Positions 1 through 8,167 of a stretch of 9,898 nucleotides of DNA are shown one piece after another; the stretch's first letter is position 1; each line of letters begins with the position of its first letter. A program made the translations under genes and the position numbers. Below the pieces are notes generated by a model that saw only the letters and a list, made by a program, of their open reading frames with translations, made no database searches and was not told where the DNA came from. Where the stretch lies: NCBI GenBank assembly GCA_029931995.1, contig JAOZQX010000027.1, positions 1 to 9,898 on the forward strand, given 5' to 3'. This DNA is from Bacteroidales bacterium. Lineage in GTDB: Bacteria; Bacteroidota; Bacteroidia; Bacteroidales; GCA-2711565.

Positions 1-441
1 GGAACTTGTGAAGTCCATGATATTTTATCAACGGAAGCAATTATTAATATTAAAATAAAAAATCAGGATGCTAAATTAATTGCTCATCCTGAATGTAAAG
101 CACAAGTACTTGAATTAGCTGATTTTGTTGGATCAACAAATGCTATGCTTAACTTTACAAAATCAGACTTAAATAAAAAATATATTATTGCTACTGAAAG
201 TGGAATTTTACATCAAATGCAAAAAGATTCACCTAATAAGGAATTTATTATTGTACCAACAGATGAAACTTGTTCTTGTAATGATTGTCCGTATATGAAA
301 CTAAATACTTTGGAAAAATTATATTTATGTTTAAAAAATGAAACTCCAGAAATTAGTTTAACGGAAGATACTATAAATGAAGCAAAAGCTCCGATTGTAA
401 GAATGCTTGATATTTCAAAAAAATTGAAAATTATCAAATAA
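1..441 (+). CDS. nadA: Quinolinate synthase NadA, C-terminal part (5' end outside window)
   Basis: NadA is the cytoplasmic [4Fe-4S] enzyme that condenses iminoaspartate with dihydroxyacetone phosphate to make quinolinate for de novo NAD synthesis. The frame is open from base 1, so only the last 146 residues are present, a little under half of a normal NadA. Visible family landmarks are GTCEVH at residues 1-6 (Cys3 matches the second cluster cysteine), HPE at 29-31, GST at 44-46, TESG at 65-68, and a cysteine group at 91-99 ending in CPYM, whose Cys96 matches the third cluster ligand. The closing RMLD segment near 134-137 is also typical. An internal ATG at 145 is not the start, because conserved NadA sequence continues upstream of it. 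The next gene starts 37 bp downstream on the same strand with no terminator visible between them, so co-transcription is likely. Confidence 0.97.
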   Translation, partial: GTCEVHDILSTEAIINIKIKNQDAKLIAHPECKAQVLELADFVGSTNAMLNFTKSDLNKKYIIATESGILHQMQKDSPNKEFIIVPTDETCSCNDCPYMKLNTLEKLYLCLKNETPEISLTEDTINEAKAPIVRMLDISKKLKIIK

Positions 442-478
442 ATTAGTAACAAACACTATTAATTTTTATATTTATATC

Positions 479-1021
479 ATGCGAAGTATAAAACATATAT
501 TAACACTATTTTTAGTGATTTTAATTTTAGCTTCTTGTTCTCAAAAAATTTATTATACGAGCGAATTAAATGCTAAAGTTGTACAAAAGGATTTAAGTAT
601 TCATAAAATACAATTTTATACATCGAAAAAAATTGTATTAAAAAGAATACTTCCTCATGATAAATCTGAATTGGCAAATGGTGAAATTCATTTTGAAGAC
701 GGCAAACTTATTGACCAGGTAATTATTAAAAAAAACACCCCGGGCACATGTGAGTTCATTGATAATGGATTTATGTTTATGTCGTTTGAAGATGGACATA
801 ATAAATTATTGAAATTTAATCCTGGCGAAAACGGAAAATATTACGAATTATTTATTAATCCGGATCCTAAAAGTTTTCGAAAAGTTGTGTATGATACCGC
901 CCAATATATTATTCAGCGTGGAGCCGATTATGCTCGTTTGTGGGTTCGTAAAGATCAGGAATATATTTTAAAAATAAACAATAGAGTAGCCGAAGGAAAA
1001 ATTGTTAAAAAAGATTATTAG
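479..1021 (+). CDS. Uncharacterised lipoprotein
   Basis: I do not recognise this 180-residue protein as a named family. Residues 1-19 form a lipoprotein signal peptide: a charged start (MRSIKH), a hydrophobic core, and lipobox LAS-C with Cys20 as the lipidation site, so it should be anchored in an envelope membrane facing the periplasm or surface. The mature part is short, alternates hydrophobic and charged residues as in a beta-rich domain, has a second Cys at 92, and ends in a lysine-rich tail. The ATG at 479 is the only start that gives a complete signal peptide. No strong ribosome binding site is visible, as is normal in Bacteroidetes. The gene lies 37 bp after nadA without its own clear promoter, so it probably shares the nadA transcript, but nothing in the protein suggests a role in NAD synthesis. 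Confidence 0.78.
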   Translation: MRSIKHILTLFLVILILASCSQKIYYTSELNAKVVQKDLSIHKIQFYTSKKIVLKRILPHDKSELANGEIHFEDGKLIDQVIIKKNTPGTCEFIDNGFMFMSFEDGHNKLLKFNPGENGKYYELFINPDPKSFRKVVYDTAQYIIQRGADYARLWVRKDQEYILKINNRVAEGKIVKKDY

Positions 1022-1104
1022 CCTTTTTATCTATTTGGTGTATACATGGTTAATATTTAACAATTTATTATGAAATAAAATATTTTTGTTATTGTTTATT
1101 TTAA

Positions 1105-1112
1105 TAATTTTG
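1105..1112 (+). promoter_or_regulatory. Putative Bacteroidetes -7 promoter element (TAATTTTG)
   Basis: This octamer matches the TAnnTTTG -7 consensus of Bacteroidetes primary sigma factor promoters and lies 34 bp before the start codon of the OB-fold lipoprotein gene. A TTTG at 1085-1088 could be the -33 element, but the 16-bp gap is shorter than usual. The region is very AT-rich, so a chance match is possible. Confidence 0.45.
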
Positions 1113-1146
1113 TTACCCTTAAATATTAATTAACCCAAAAAAACAC

Positions 1147-1725
1147 ATGAAAAAATTATTTTTATTGTTTATTGTAATTGCATTAGCTTTTGCATGTAAT
1201 AACACCAAAACCCAAAAAAACACTCAAAGTAACGAAGAAACAATTACTAAAATCAAGCTAGTAGATTTCACTCAAAACATTAATAATTTAATAGATAAAA
1301 GAGTTGAAATTACTGCCATGGTAAAACATGTTTGTGGTCATGGAGGAAAACGTATGTTTTTAGCCGATGCTGATACTGAAGAATCAATAAAAATTGTAGT
1401 AGGTGAAAATATGGCAGCTTTTAATACCGATTTAGAAGGAAGCACAGTAAAAGTGATTGGTATTGTTGAAGAATTGCGAATTGATGAGACCTATTTATTG
1501 GAATGGGAAAGTGAAATAGAGCATGAAAAAAGCGATGAAATGCATGACGGCGATGGACATGAAGCTGAAAGTAAAGGGGAAGAAGCCGATCAAGGTGACC
1601 ATAAAAGTGCTATTGAAAGCATAGCAGATTATAGAAAGCAAATAGCTGAAAGCGGTACAGACCATCTTTCATTTTATTCAATAATTTGTGAAAAATACGA
1701 AGTAATTACCTCAGACGAAAACTAA
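1147..1725 (+). CDS. Lipoprotein with probable OB-fold domain and His-rich acidic segment
   Basis: This is a 192-residue predicted lipoprotein: MKKLF start, hydrophobic core, and Cys17 after LAFA as the lipidation site. A polar, low-complexity linker (about 18-35) is followed at about 36-122 by a beta-rich segment resembling OB-fold (tRNA_anti-like) domains, with a LIDKRVEI strand, a FLAD turn and VKVIGIVEEL near 101-110. A CGHGGK motif at 63-68 sits where a loop is expected and could bind a metal. Residues about 123-153 are strongly acidic and histidine-bearing (His126, 133, 138, 152), and another Cys lies at 181. No enzymatic motif is seen. The gene is followed 18 bp after its stop by an intrinsic terminator and then by a PepSY-type membrane protein gene on the same strand. 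A role in envelope metal or haem handling is a guess from these residues and this neighbour; the fold assignment is moderately secure and the function is unknown. Confidence 0.8.
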   Translation: MKKLFLLFIVIALAFACNNTKTQKNTQSNEETITKIKLVDFTQNINNLIDKRVEITAMVKHVCGHGGKRMFLADADTEESIKIVVGENMAAFNTDLEGSTVKVIGIVEELRIDETYLLEWESEIEHEKSDEMHDGDGHEAESKGEEADQGDHKSAIESIADYRKQIAESGTDHLSFYSIICEKYEVITSDEN

Positions 1726-1743
1726 AATTTTACGACTCAATAT

Positions 1744-1775
1744 AAACGCCATTCAGTTTTGGATGGCGTTTTTTT
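1744..1775 (+). terminator. Rho-independent terminator or attenuator
   Basis: AAACGCCAT (1744-1752) is exactly complementary to ATGGCGTTT (1763-1771). Two more pairs (one G-U) close a six-base loop at 1755-1760, giving an 11-bp stem followed by a T run at 1769-1775. It begins 18 bp after the stop of the OB-fold lipoprotein gene. It ends only 13 bp before the ATG of the next gene on the same strand, so it may set partial read-through rather than complete termination. Confidence 0.85.
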
Positions 1776-1788
1776 AATACTAAATAGA

Positions 1789-2340
1789 ATGCAATTTAAG
1801 TGGAGAAAATGGAATCGAACGATTCATCGAGATTTAGGATATTTCTTTTTTGGAATGGTGGTTATTTATTGCCTTTCGGGCATAGCAATTAATCATCGTG
1901 ACGATTGGAATCCTAATTATATTATTACTACTTGGGAATTACAAATTGATGTAAATCAAGAATTTAATAAAGAAAACATTGAATTACTTATTGATGAATA
2001 TGATATTAAAAGCAGCTATTTAAATCATTATAAGCCAAGCAAAAATGAATTAAAAATATTTTTAAAAGATGGAAATTTATCGGTAGATTTAAATACAGGA
2101 TATGGATGGCTTGAGTTATCCAAAAGAAGACCGTTTTTTAAAGCAATGAATTATTTACATTACAATCCGCATATATATTGGACCTGGTATTCGGATATTT
2201 TTTCGGGAGCATTAATAATTATCGCCTTAAGTGGTCTTTTTATTTTGAAAGGTAAAAAAGGAATTATTCGCCGAGGAGCTTGGTTAGCTATTTTTGGAAT
2301 ATTATTACCACTTATTTTTCTTATAATTTTTTATTATTAA
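1789..2340 (+). CDS. PepSY-associated transmembrane protein
   Basis: This 183-residue inner-membrane protein resembles the PepSY-associated TM family common in Bacteroidetes. Residues 1-15 (MQFKWRKWNRTIHRD) form the typical basic start. TM1 spans about 16-35 and ends at INHRDDWNP (34-42). An extracytoplasmic domain at about 50-120 follows, then LHYNPHIYW (123-131), TM2 at about 135-154 with the ALSGLFIL motif, a basic cytoplasmic turn (KGKKGIIRR) and TM3 at about 163-182. His13, His36, His124 and His128 flank the helices as in relatives that handle haem or iron, but this short protein is not shown to be a reductase. The start is placed at ATG 1789. An in-frame TTG at 1759 lies inside the upstream terminator hairpin and would add ten residues with no family counterpart. 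The upstream neighbour encodes the OB-fold lipoprotein; the pair may work together in the envelope (inference). Confidence 0.85.
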   Translation: MQFKWRKWNRTIHRDLGYFFFGMVVIYCLSGIAINHRDDWNPNYIITTWELQIDVNQEFNKENIELLIDEYDIKSSYLNHYKPSKNELKIFLKDGNLSVDLNTGYGWLELSKRRPFFKAMNYLHYNPHIYWTWYSDIFSGALIIIALSGLFILKGKKGIIRRGAWLAIFGILLPLIFLIIFYY

Positions 2341-2346
2341 AAAAAT

Positions 2347-3768
2347 TTAAATGGCACCAACAGCACTGGTTGTTTGGTTAATATGAATAATAGCATCATA
2401 ATGTTGTTGTAAAATACAGGAACGGTAATAGTCATCGTAATGGCTAATAGAATATATCGCGCCAATTTTCATCATATTATGTGGAGAATTCAACCAGATA
2501 TCCAGTGTATTAGAAACCTGTATGTTTGAAAGAACAAGAATAAAATCTTCCAGCTCAATCGCTCCCAAAATATAATTAATAGATTCTTTTAAAGGTAATT
2601 GAGATATAGTGTGTCGGGTAAGTGGTCCATGATTATTATTTTCATTTTGTTTCATGGCGCGAAAAGAGCCTTGATTGAATGAAAATCCTATGACTTTGTA
2701 ATTATTTACCAATTTCTGCGAAAGATAATAACCTTGAGAAGATCCAAGAGGAGTATAATCAGGATTTTTACTTATATGACCATTGTGTGCCCAAGATACT
2801 ACTTTGGCGTTACCTCCCAAAAGACTTGTTAGCCATATTGTATTTTCAGCCATATAAAAATCCCTGAGATTTTGAGTATTGTTTGTGGAAGCTTCTAAAA
2901 ATTGTCTAATTCCGTCAACAAGTTTTAAAATTATGTCATATTCAAATTTCCCCGATTTATTAATTAATAAATTTTTATTTGTTTCAAAATATGAATAAAT
3001 GGAATCACAGCGTTCTTGAATTCCATCCTTATTTGTGTTAGCACGCCCATCACTTTTATGACTAAGTCGATCAAAAATATTTGAAATATATTCAGAATGA
3101 TTATCATCATATTCATTAAGATATTCTTCAATTAATGTTAGATGATAGGTTTCATACTGACAATCGACACCCAAAAAATGTATTTGATTTGATTCGTCTT
3201 TACCAATGTTATAATCTTTCATCCAAAGAATTAAATCTTTTACTTCTTGAGTTTTCCATGTCCAGAAATGCATTTTTTCCATCACCTCATCTATGGTTCC
3301 AGTTCCTTTTGTAATAAATCTGTCAATATAAATACATTCACCCATATCGGCTTCAAATCCAAAAATTCTAAACCCATGATTTTCCACAAAATATTTAAAG
3401 ATTCTGTGTTTCATGTGAAAAAATTCTTTAGTGCCATGAGTGGCTTCTCCTAATCCGATTACCGATGCACTTGCAAATGAATCAAAAGCTGAAAGATCAG
3501 AAGTATTATTAAAAGAGGGAGAGGTGCTTAATAATGGAGTAACTAAAGTGTTTAATTCATCAACAATTTCTTGCTCACTTTCAGTTAATTCGTATTGAGG
3601 AATTTGAACATCTAGTTCATCATCCAGATCCTTATCTTTTTTACAAGAATAATTAAACGCTAATAAAAAAAGAAACAATAAAAAAAGTGTTTTATTAGTA
3701 TATAAGATTTTTATGTTCTTTTTTTTAATGCGTAAACGCAGATAATACAATTGTATTTTTGTATTCAT
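2347..3768 (-). CDS. Erythromycin esterase family protein, probable lipoprotein
   Basis: The 473-residue protein belongs to the erythromycin-esterase family (EreA/EreB-like fold). GLGEATHGT at 105-113 carries the family's GExxH motif (Glu108, His111). GFEAD follows at 137-141, then the WTWKTQEV region near 169-176, the RDFYMAEN motif near 302-309, and AHNGH at 327-331 (His328, His331), which supplies further active-site histidines. These suggest a working hydrolase site, but most chromosomal members have unknown substrates, so macrolide resistance should not be assumed. The N-terminus has a basic region, a hydrophobic stretch near 28-38 and Cys42 in FNYSC. This is a loose lipobox with an unusually long leader, so envelope anchoring is likely but not certain. 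ATG 3768 is preferred over the GTG two codons upstream. The gene ends 6 bp from the convergent PepSY gene. Confidence 0.9.
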   Translation of the reverse strand: MNTKIQLYYLRLRIKKKNIKILYTNKTLFLLFLFLLAFNYSCKKDKDLDDELDVQIPQYELTESEQEIVDELNTLVTPLLSTSPSFNNTSDLSAFDSFASASVIGLGEATHGTKEFFHMKHRIFKYFVENHGFRIFGFEADMGECIYIDRFITKGTGTIDEVMEKMHFWTWKTQEVKDLILWMKDYNIGKDESNQIHFLGVDCQYETYHLTLIEEYLNEYDDNHSEYISNIFDRLSHKSDGRANTNKDGIQERCDSIYSYFETNKNLLINKSGKFEYDIILKLVDGIRQFLEASTNNTQNLRDFYMAENTIWLTSLLGGNAKVVSWAHNGHISKNPDYTPLGSSQGYYLSQKLVNNYKVIGFSFNQGSFRAMKQNENNNHGPLTRHTISQLPLKESINYILGAIELEDFILVLSNIQVSNTLDIWLNSPHNMMKIGAIYSISHYDDYYRSCILQQHYDAIIHINQTTSAVGAI

Positions 3769-3774
3769 AATCAC

Positions 3775-4167
3775 TAAATACTTATTATTAAAAATAGTTT
3801 TAAAATGTGCAAACAGTACAAAGGTTTGTTTTGTTACTTTTTGTATAACAAGAATTCAATGTACAATAATAACTAACAAAATTTTCAAGAGGCCTGACAA
3901 ACCTTGTGTCTTTATGTAATACCACCGAATCCATTTTTCAGATTAACTAACCCCCCATTTAATTAATACACAACATTAAGACAATACAGTAGAAGCATAC
4001 ACGTAGGCATCTATTTTTTGACGAAAAATAAAATTCATTCTTTGTGAAAAACCATACTTTTCCAAAAAAATAAAATATGTTTAAAATCCAATGGTAGAAG
4101 GGTAATACAGAATTAGGGATGTATGAAATTACGGTAGATCTTCAATGATGCACAGCAAATAAGTTAA
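3775..4167. other. Non-coding gap between the esterase-like gene and RNase R gene
   Basis: I see no convincing coding frame here on either strand: the longest ATG-initiated frames I followed stop within about 15 codons, and no tRNA-like or known ncRNA pattern stands out. Both flanking genes are on the minus strand, so this must hold the end of the rnr transcript and the promoter of the esterase-like gene. The nearest -7-like match on the minus strand is TACTGTTTG around 3805-3820, one base longer than consensus. Only weak, AT-rich hairpins were found, and none has the stem plus T run of a clear terminator. Confidence 0.6.
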
Positions 4168-6330
4168 TTAACCGACCAATTCAAAATCCATTTGCTTTTT
4201 AGAAATATCAATCCTTTTAACAAGAATTTTCACTCTATCACCTAATTTATATTGAGTGCCATACCGCTGACCAATTACTTGATAATTATCTTCATCCAAA
4301 TAATAAAAATCGTCACGCATATCTTTTAGGCGCACCATGCCTTCACATTTGTTTTCTTCAATTTCTACATACAAACCCCACTTACTAACACCAGAAATTA
4401 AACCAAAAAATTGCTGACCAATTTTGTCTAACATAAATTCAGCTTGTTTGTATTTTACTGATTCTCGCTCAGCAGCCTCAGCTTTTCGCTCCATTTCGGA
4501 ACAATGCACACACATTTTTTCATATTCATCTTGACTTACCGATGCTTTTCCATTTAGATACAATTCTAATAAACGGTGTGTAATTAAATCGGGATAACGA
4601 CGAATAGGAGAGGTGAAATGCGAATAATACTGAAAGGCCAAACCATAATGCCCAATATTATGTGTTGAATATTCGGCTTTAGCCATGGTTCGAATAGCAA
4701 TAGTTTCAATCATATTTTCTTCACCTTTTCCGCGAATGGCACTAAAAAGCGAATTAAAAGATTGGGATAAATTAGTACGAGTGCTAATTTTCATTTGATA
4801 TCCGAGCTTATTCACAAATTGTAAAAACGTATTAAGCTTTTCGGGGTTGGGCTCATCATGAATACGATAAATAAAAGTTTTGGCCTGCCCCTTTACTTTT
4901 TTCTTACCAATGAATTCTGCTACTTTTCGATTGGCAAGCAGCATAAAATCTTCAATCAACCGATTCGAATCTTTTTGTTCTTTTACGTAAACGCTCAAAG
5001 GTTTTCCTTCATCATCTAAATTAAAGCGAACATCGTTTGAACGGAAATTTATGGATCCGTCTTTATACCTTTGCTCACGCAATTTTTTTGCAAGTTTATT
5101 TAAAACCAAAATTTCATCCACCAATTCCCCTTCTTCATTTTCAATAATTTCTTGAACTTCGTCGTAATTAAATCGACGATTGGAATAAATAATTGTTTTT
5201 CCAAACCATTGGTTTAAAATCTGTGCACTTTCATCCATTTCAAAAACAGCTGAGAAACAAAATTTATCTTCTTTGGCACGCAATGAACACACACCATTTG
5301 AAAGCGCCTCAGGAAGCATAGGAATAACACGATCGACCAAATAAATAGAAGTGGCTCGATCAAACGCTTCTTTATCGATTAAATCATTTGGTTTTACAAA
5401 ATGCGAAACATCTGCAATGTGAACTCCAATTTCCCAGTTTCCATTTGGTAGTTTTTGAATTGAAAGCGCATCATCAAAATCTTTAGCGTCTGAAGGGTCG
5501 ATTGTAAAGCTTGTAATTTTTCTTAGATCCCTGCGGGTTTTTAAATCTTCTTTCGTGATTTCGCCCGTAATTTTTGAAGCTTCTTTTTCTACATTTTTTG
5601 GGAAAGAAAGAGGAAAATCATGTTCGGCTAAAATCGATTGCATTTCTACATTATTGTCACCGGGCTTGCCTAAAACCTGTATGATTATTCCAAGCGGATT
5701 TTTCGACTGATCGGGCCACTCAGTTATTTTTGCAATTACCTTCTGACCATCTTTCGCGCCTTTAATTTTTTCAAGAGGAATAAATATATCTGTATGAATT
5801 AGTGAACTATCCGGAATAACAAAAGCAAAATACCTTGAAATTTTAATGATTCCAACGTAATTTTCTTTGGTTCGCGATAAAATTTCAACAATTTGCCCCT
5901 CCGGTTTTTTGTTTTTACGCTGTGGAAAAAGCAACACTTTTACCTGATCGCCATGAAATGCCCGAGAGGTATTATTGGCCGCAATGTAAATATCATCCCC
6001 ACCCTCATCCGAAATAATATACGCCTTTCCGGTTTGTTTCATATCCACCTTCCCAGTAATATATGAGCTTTTATTTGCAAATCGCCCAATATTTTGACTG
6101 TTCAGTTTATATTTTCCAGGTCGTACTTCTTCAATTTCTTTGGCTTCTACCAACTCTTTTAAAATTGTATTTACAATATCTTTGCTCGCCTTATCTCTAA
6201 TTCCTAACTGACTTGAAATTTGTTTGTAATTGAACGGACGATGTGGATTTTTTCCGAATACGCTTAATATGCTTGCAATAAACGTGCTTTTTCCTCGAAT
6301 TTTTCGCTGTTTTTTAGCGCCTTTTCTCAT
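4168..6330 (-). CDS. rnr: Ribonuclease R (3'-5' exoribonuclease, RNase II family)
   Basis: RNase R degrades structured RNA processively from the 3' end in mRNA decay, rRNA quality control and stress responses. The 720-residue protein has the whole family layout: a basic N-terminus, a winged-helix region (about 15-78), two cold-shock/OB domains (about 85-150 and 155-225), the RNB catalytic domain (about 265-590) and a C-terminal S1 domain (about 638-718). The catalytic metal-binding cluster is visible as TIDPSDAKDFDDA (276-288; Asp278, 284, 286, 287), followed by HIADVSHFV (304-312) and HFTSPIRRYPDL (571-582). It lacks the long lysine-rich C-terminal tail of the 813-residue E. coli enzyme. The start is put at ATG 6330, which overlaps the upstream ABC gene's TGA as ATGA; another in-frame ATG lies 6 bp upstream at 6336. 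Expression is therefore probably coupled to the ABC gene. Confidence 0.97.
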   Translation of the reverse strand: MRKGAKKQRKIRGKSTFIASILSVFGKNPHRPFNYKQISSQLGIRDKASKDIVNTILKELVEAKEIEEVRPGKYKLNSQNIGRFANKSSYITGKVDMKQTGKAYIISDEGGDDIYIAANNTSRAFHGDQVKVLLFPQRKNKKPEGQIVEILSRTKENYVGIIKISRYFAFVIPDSSLIHTDIFIPLEKIKGAKDGQKVIAKITEWPDQSKNPLGIIIQVLGKPGDNNVEMQSILAEHDFPLSFPKNVEKEASKITGEITKEDLKTRRDLRKITSFTIDPSDAKDFDDALSIQKLPNGNWEIGVHIADVSHFVKPNDLIDKEAFDRATSIYLVDRVIPMLPEALSNGVCSLRAKEDKFCFSAVFEMDESAQILNQWFGKTIIYSNRRFNYDEVQEIIENEEGELVDEILVLNKLAKKLREQRYKDGSINFRSNDVRFNLDDEGKPLSVYVKEQKDSNRLIEDFMLLANRKVAEFIGKKKVKGQAKTFIYRIHDEPNPEKLNTFLQFVNKLGYQMKISTRTNLSQSFNSLFSAIRGKGEENMIETIAIRTMAKAEYSTHNIGHYGLAFQYYSHFTSPIRRYPDLITHRLLELYLNGKASVSQDEYEKMCVHCSEMERKAEAAERESVKYKQAEFMLDKIGQQFFGLISGVSKWGLYVEIEENKCEGMVRLKDMRDDFYYLDEDNYQVIGQRYGTQYKLGDRVKILVKRIDISKKQMDFELVG

Positions 6331-8096
6331 GAGCATATAAAAGTTATTAAAGTAAAGATAGTTTGAATGAAACCTTTTGGAACGGCATCAATTAGTCTTT
6401 TTGTGTATTCTTGAACGGGATTATTATAGATTTTTTCGGTGTCGCCAATTTCTATAAATTGTCCGTTATTCATTATGGCCATACGGTCGGACATGTGCTT
6501 AACCACCGACAAATCATGTGAAATGAAAATATAAGTGAATAAAAACTCTTCTTTAAGTTCACTTAATAAATTTAAAACATGAGCCTGAACAGAAACATCT
6601 AAAGCTGAAACTGACTCATCACAAATAATAAATTTTGGATTAAGGCTTAAAGCACGGGCAATGCAAACCCGTTGGCGTTGGCCACCCGAAAGTTCGTGTG
6701 GATAACGATTAAAATGACCGGCTTCTAATTGAACTTTTTCTAGTAATTCGACTGATTTTTCTTTTCGGATTTTTTCATTGTCAAACAAATTATAAACCTG
6801 CATTGGTTCTAAAATAGCATTACCCACTGTTTTTCGGGGGTTTAATGAAGAATATGGATCTTGAAAAATGATTTGAAATTCTTTACGCAATTCCCGTAAT
6901 TGAGCTTTTGAATAAGAAGTAATGTTTTTGTTTTTATAGAAAACCCAACCCGAAGTAGGTTCAATTAATCTAATAATTGATCGACCCAAAGTAGTTTTTC
7001 CGCAACCCGACTCACCAACTAAACCAAGTGTTTCGGACGGATAAACATCAAAACTAACACCATCAACCGCTTTTATCCACTCTCTTTCTTTTTTAAATAA
7101 GGGTTTTTTAATAGGAAAATATGTAGATAAATTTTCAATTTTTAAAATAGGTTCTCCCGATGCATATTTTCGTTTCAGCTGTTCAATACTTTCCTTATTT
7201 TTTGTTGTTACACTTTTAATCAGAGTGCTTATGGATTTTTCCGATCTAGCATTAATGAAGTCGGAAATAGTCAATAATTTTGATTGATTTCTATCGAGAG
7301 CCGGACGGCAAGCGATTAAACCTTTTGTATAGGAATGTTGCGGACTAAGAAAAACATTTTTTATACTTCCTTCTTCTACTATTTTTCCTTTGTGCATAAC
7401 TGTTACGCGATCAGCAATTTCAGCAATTACACCCAAATCATGAGTTATAAAAATAATACTCATTTTATATTTTTGTTGAAGAGATTTGAGTAGCTCTAAA
7501 ATTGATTTCTGAACTGTTACATCCAAAGCAGTTGAAGGCTCGTCAGCAATTAAAATATCTGGTCGACAAGATAAAGCCATCGCAATCATTACTCGCTGTT
7601 TTTGCCCCCCAGAAAGTTGATGCGGAAAACGTTTATAAACCAATTCGGGTCTTGCCAACGAAACCTCTTTAAGTAAGCGAATTGTTTTTTGTTTAGCCTC
7701 TTTTTTGGAAACATTTTGATGGAGCATAATGGCTTCGGCAATTTGTTTTCCGCACGAATAAACCGGGTTTAATGAAGTCATCGGCTCTTGAAAAATCATT
7801 GCAATTTTTTTACCACGATATTCTCGAAGTTCAGATTCTTTAAGAGATACAAGATCTATCCACCTATCATTATTTTTGAAATTTATTTTACCAGAACAAA
7901 TTTTGCCGGGATAAGAAATTAATTTCATTATTGAAAGTGCGCTTACCGATTTGCCGGAACCCGATTCGCCAACAATGCCTAAAGTTTCACCCTTATTTAA
8001 AGAAAAACTCACATTCTCAACAGCCCTTAATTTTCCTTTTTCCAAAGAAAAATCTACACATAAATTTTTAACGTTTAAAATTATATTTTCTTTCAT
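6327..8096 (-). CDS. Fused dipeptide/oligopeptide ABC transporter ATP-binding protein (two ATPase domains)
   Basis: This 589-residue protein carries two complete nucleotide-binding domains of the peptide/nickel transporter class (DppD plus DppF fused, as in GsiA or YejF). It would energise uptake of peptides or similar small molecules at the inner membrane. Domain 1 has Walker A GESGSGKS (43-50), Q-loop Gln103, signature LSGGQ (161-165), Walker B ending in Asp185-Glu186, and His219. Domain 2 has GESGCGKT (361-368), Gln412, LSGGQ (469-473), Walker B ending in Asp493-Glu494, and His527. Between them lies the usual oligopeptide-ATPase C-terminal region with [11 protein letters not shown]. All catalytic residues appear intact in both halves. 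No permease or substrate-binding protein gene is in the window. After the usual LIDAVPKG ending, about 15 hydrophobic residues run into the RNase R gene. An ATGA overlap links the two genes. Confidence 0.97.
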   Translation of the reverse strand: MKENIILNVKNLCVDFSLEKGKLRAVENVSFSLNKGETLGIVGESGSGKSVSALSIMKLISYPGKICSGKINFKNNDRWIDLVSLKESELREYRGKKIAMIFQEPMTSLNPVYSCGKQIAEAIMLHQNVSKKEAKQKTIRLLKEVSLARPELVYKRFPHQLSGGQKQRVMIAMALSCRPDILIADEPSTALDVTVQKSILELLKSLQQKYKMSIIFITHDLGVIAEIADRVTVMHKGKIVEEGSIKNVFLSPQHSYTKGLIACRPALDRNQSKLLTISDFINARSEKSISTLIKSVTTKNKESIEQLKRKYASGEPILKIENLSTYFPIKKPLFKKEREWIKAVDGVSFDVYPSETLGLVGESGCGKTTLGRSIIRLIEPTSGWVFYKNKNITSYSKAQLRELRKEFQIIFQDPYSSLNPRKTVGNAILEPMQVYNLFDNEKIRKEKSVELLEKVQLEAGHFNRYPHELSGGQRQRVCIARALSLNPKFIICDESVSALDVSVQAHVLNLLSELKEEFLFTYIFISHDLSVVKHMSDRMAIMNNGQFIEIGDTEKIYNNPVQEYTKRLIDAVPKGFIQTIFTLITFICS

Positions 8097-8116
8097 ATAG
8101 TATAAAAAAGGCTATT

Positions 8117-8124
8117 CAAAAATA
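8117..8124 (-). promoter_or_regulatory. Putative -7 promoter element of the ABC-rnr operon (TATTTTTG on minus strand)
   Basis: Read on the minus strand this octamer fits TAnnTTTG and lies 20 bp upstream of the ABC ATPase start codon, giving a short leader. The only nearby -33 candidate (TTG, complement of 8139-8141) is too close for the usual spacing, so the call rests on the -7 match alone. Confidence 0.4.
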
Positions 8125-8167
8125 CATTTTATAGCGGACAATTTTTAAGATTTGGAATTAATTATTA

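Noticed and set aside
213..452. Minus-strand open frame of 79 codons
   Set aside because: It is fully antisense to the strongly conserved nadA C-terminus and the following spacer, with low-complexity composition. It is a shadow of nadA.
1759..1788. TTG at 1759 as start of the PepSY-associated protein
   Set aside because: It lies inside the terminator hairpin, and the ten added residues do not fit the family's basic N-terminus, which starts at ATG 1789.
2325..2348. A/T-only inverted repeat at the convergent ends of the PepSY and esterase genes, possible bidirectional terminator
   Set aside because: An 8-bp stem made solely of A-T pairs in such AT-rich DNA is weak and expected by chance.
3247..3453. 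Plus-strand open frame of 68 codons
   Set aside because: It lies opposite the conserved GEATHGT region of the esterase-family gene and resembles no known protein.
3989..4017. Imperfect hairpin followed by a T run on the plus strand
   Set aside because: The stem is short with a mismatch, and no plus-strand gene lies upstream that it could terminate.
4040..4075. GAAAA/TTTTC hairpin as terminator of rnr
   Set aside because: It has only five mostly A-T pairs and no proper T tract on the correct side when read on the minus strand.
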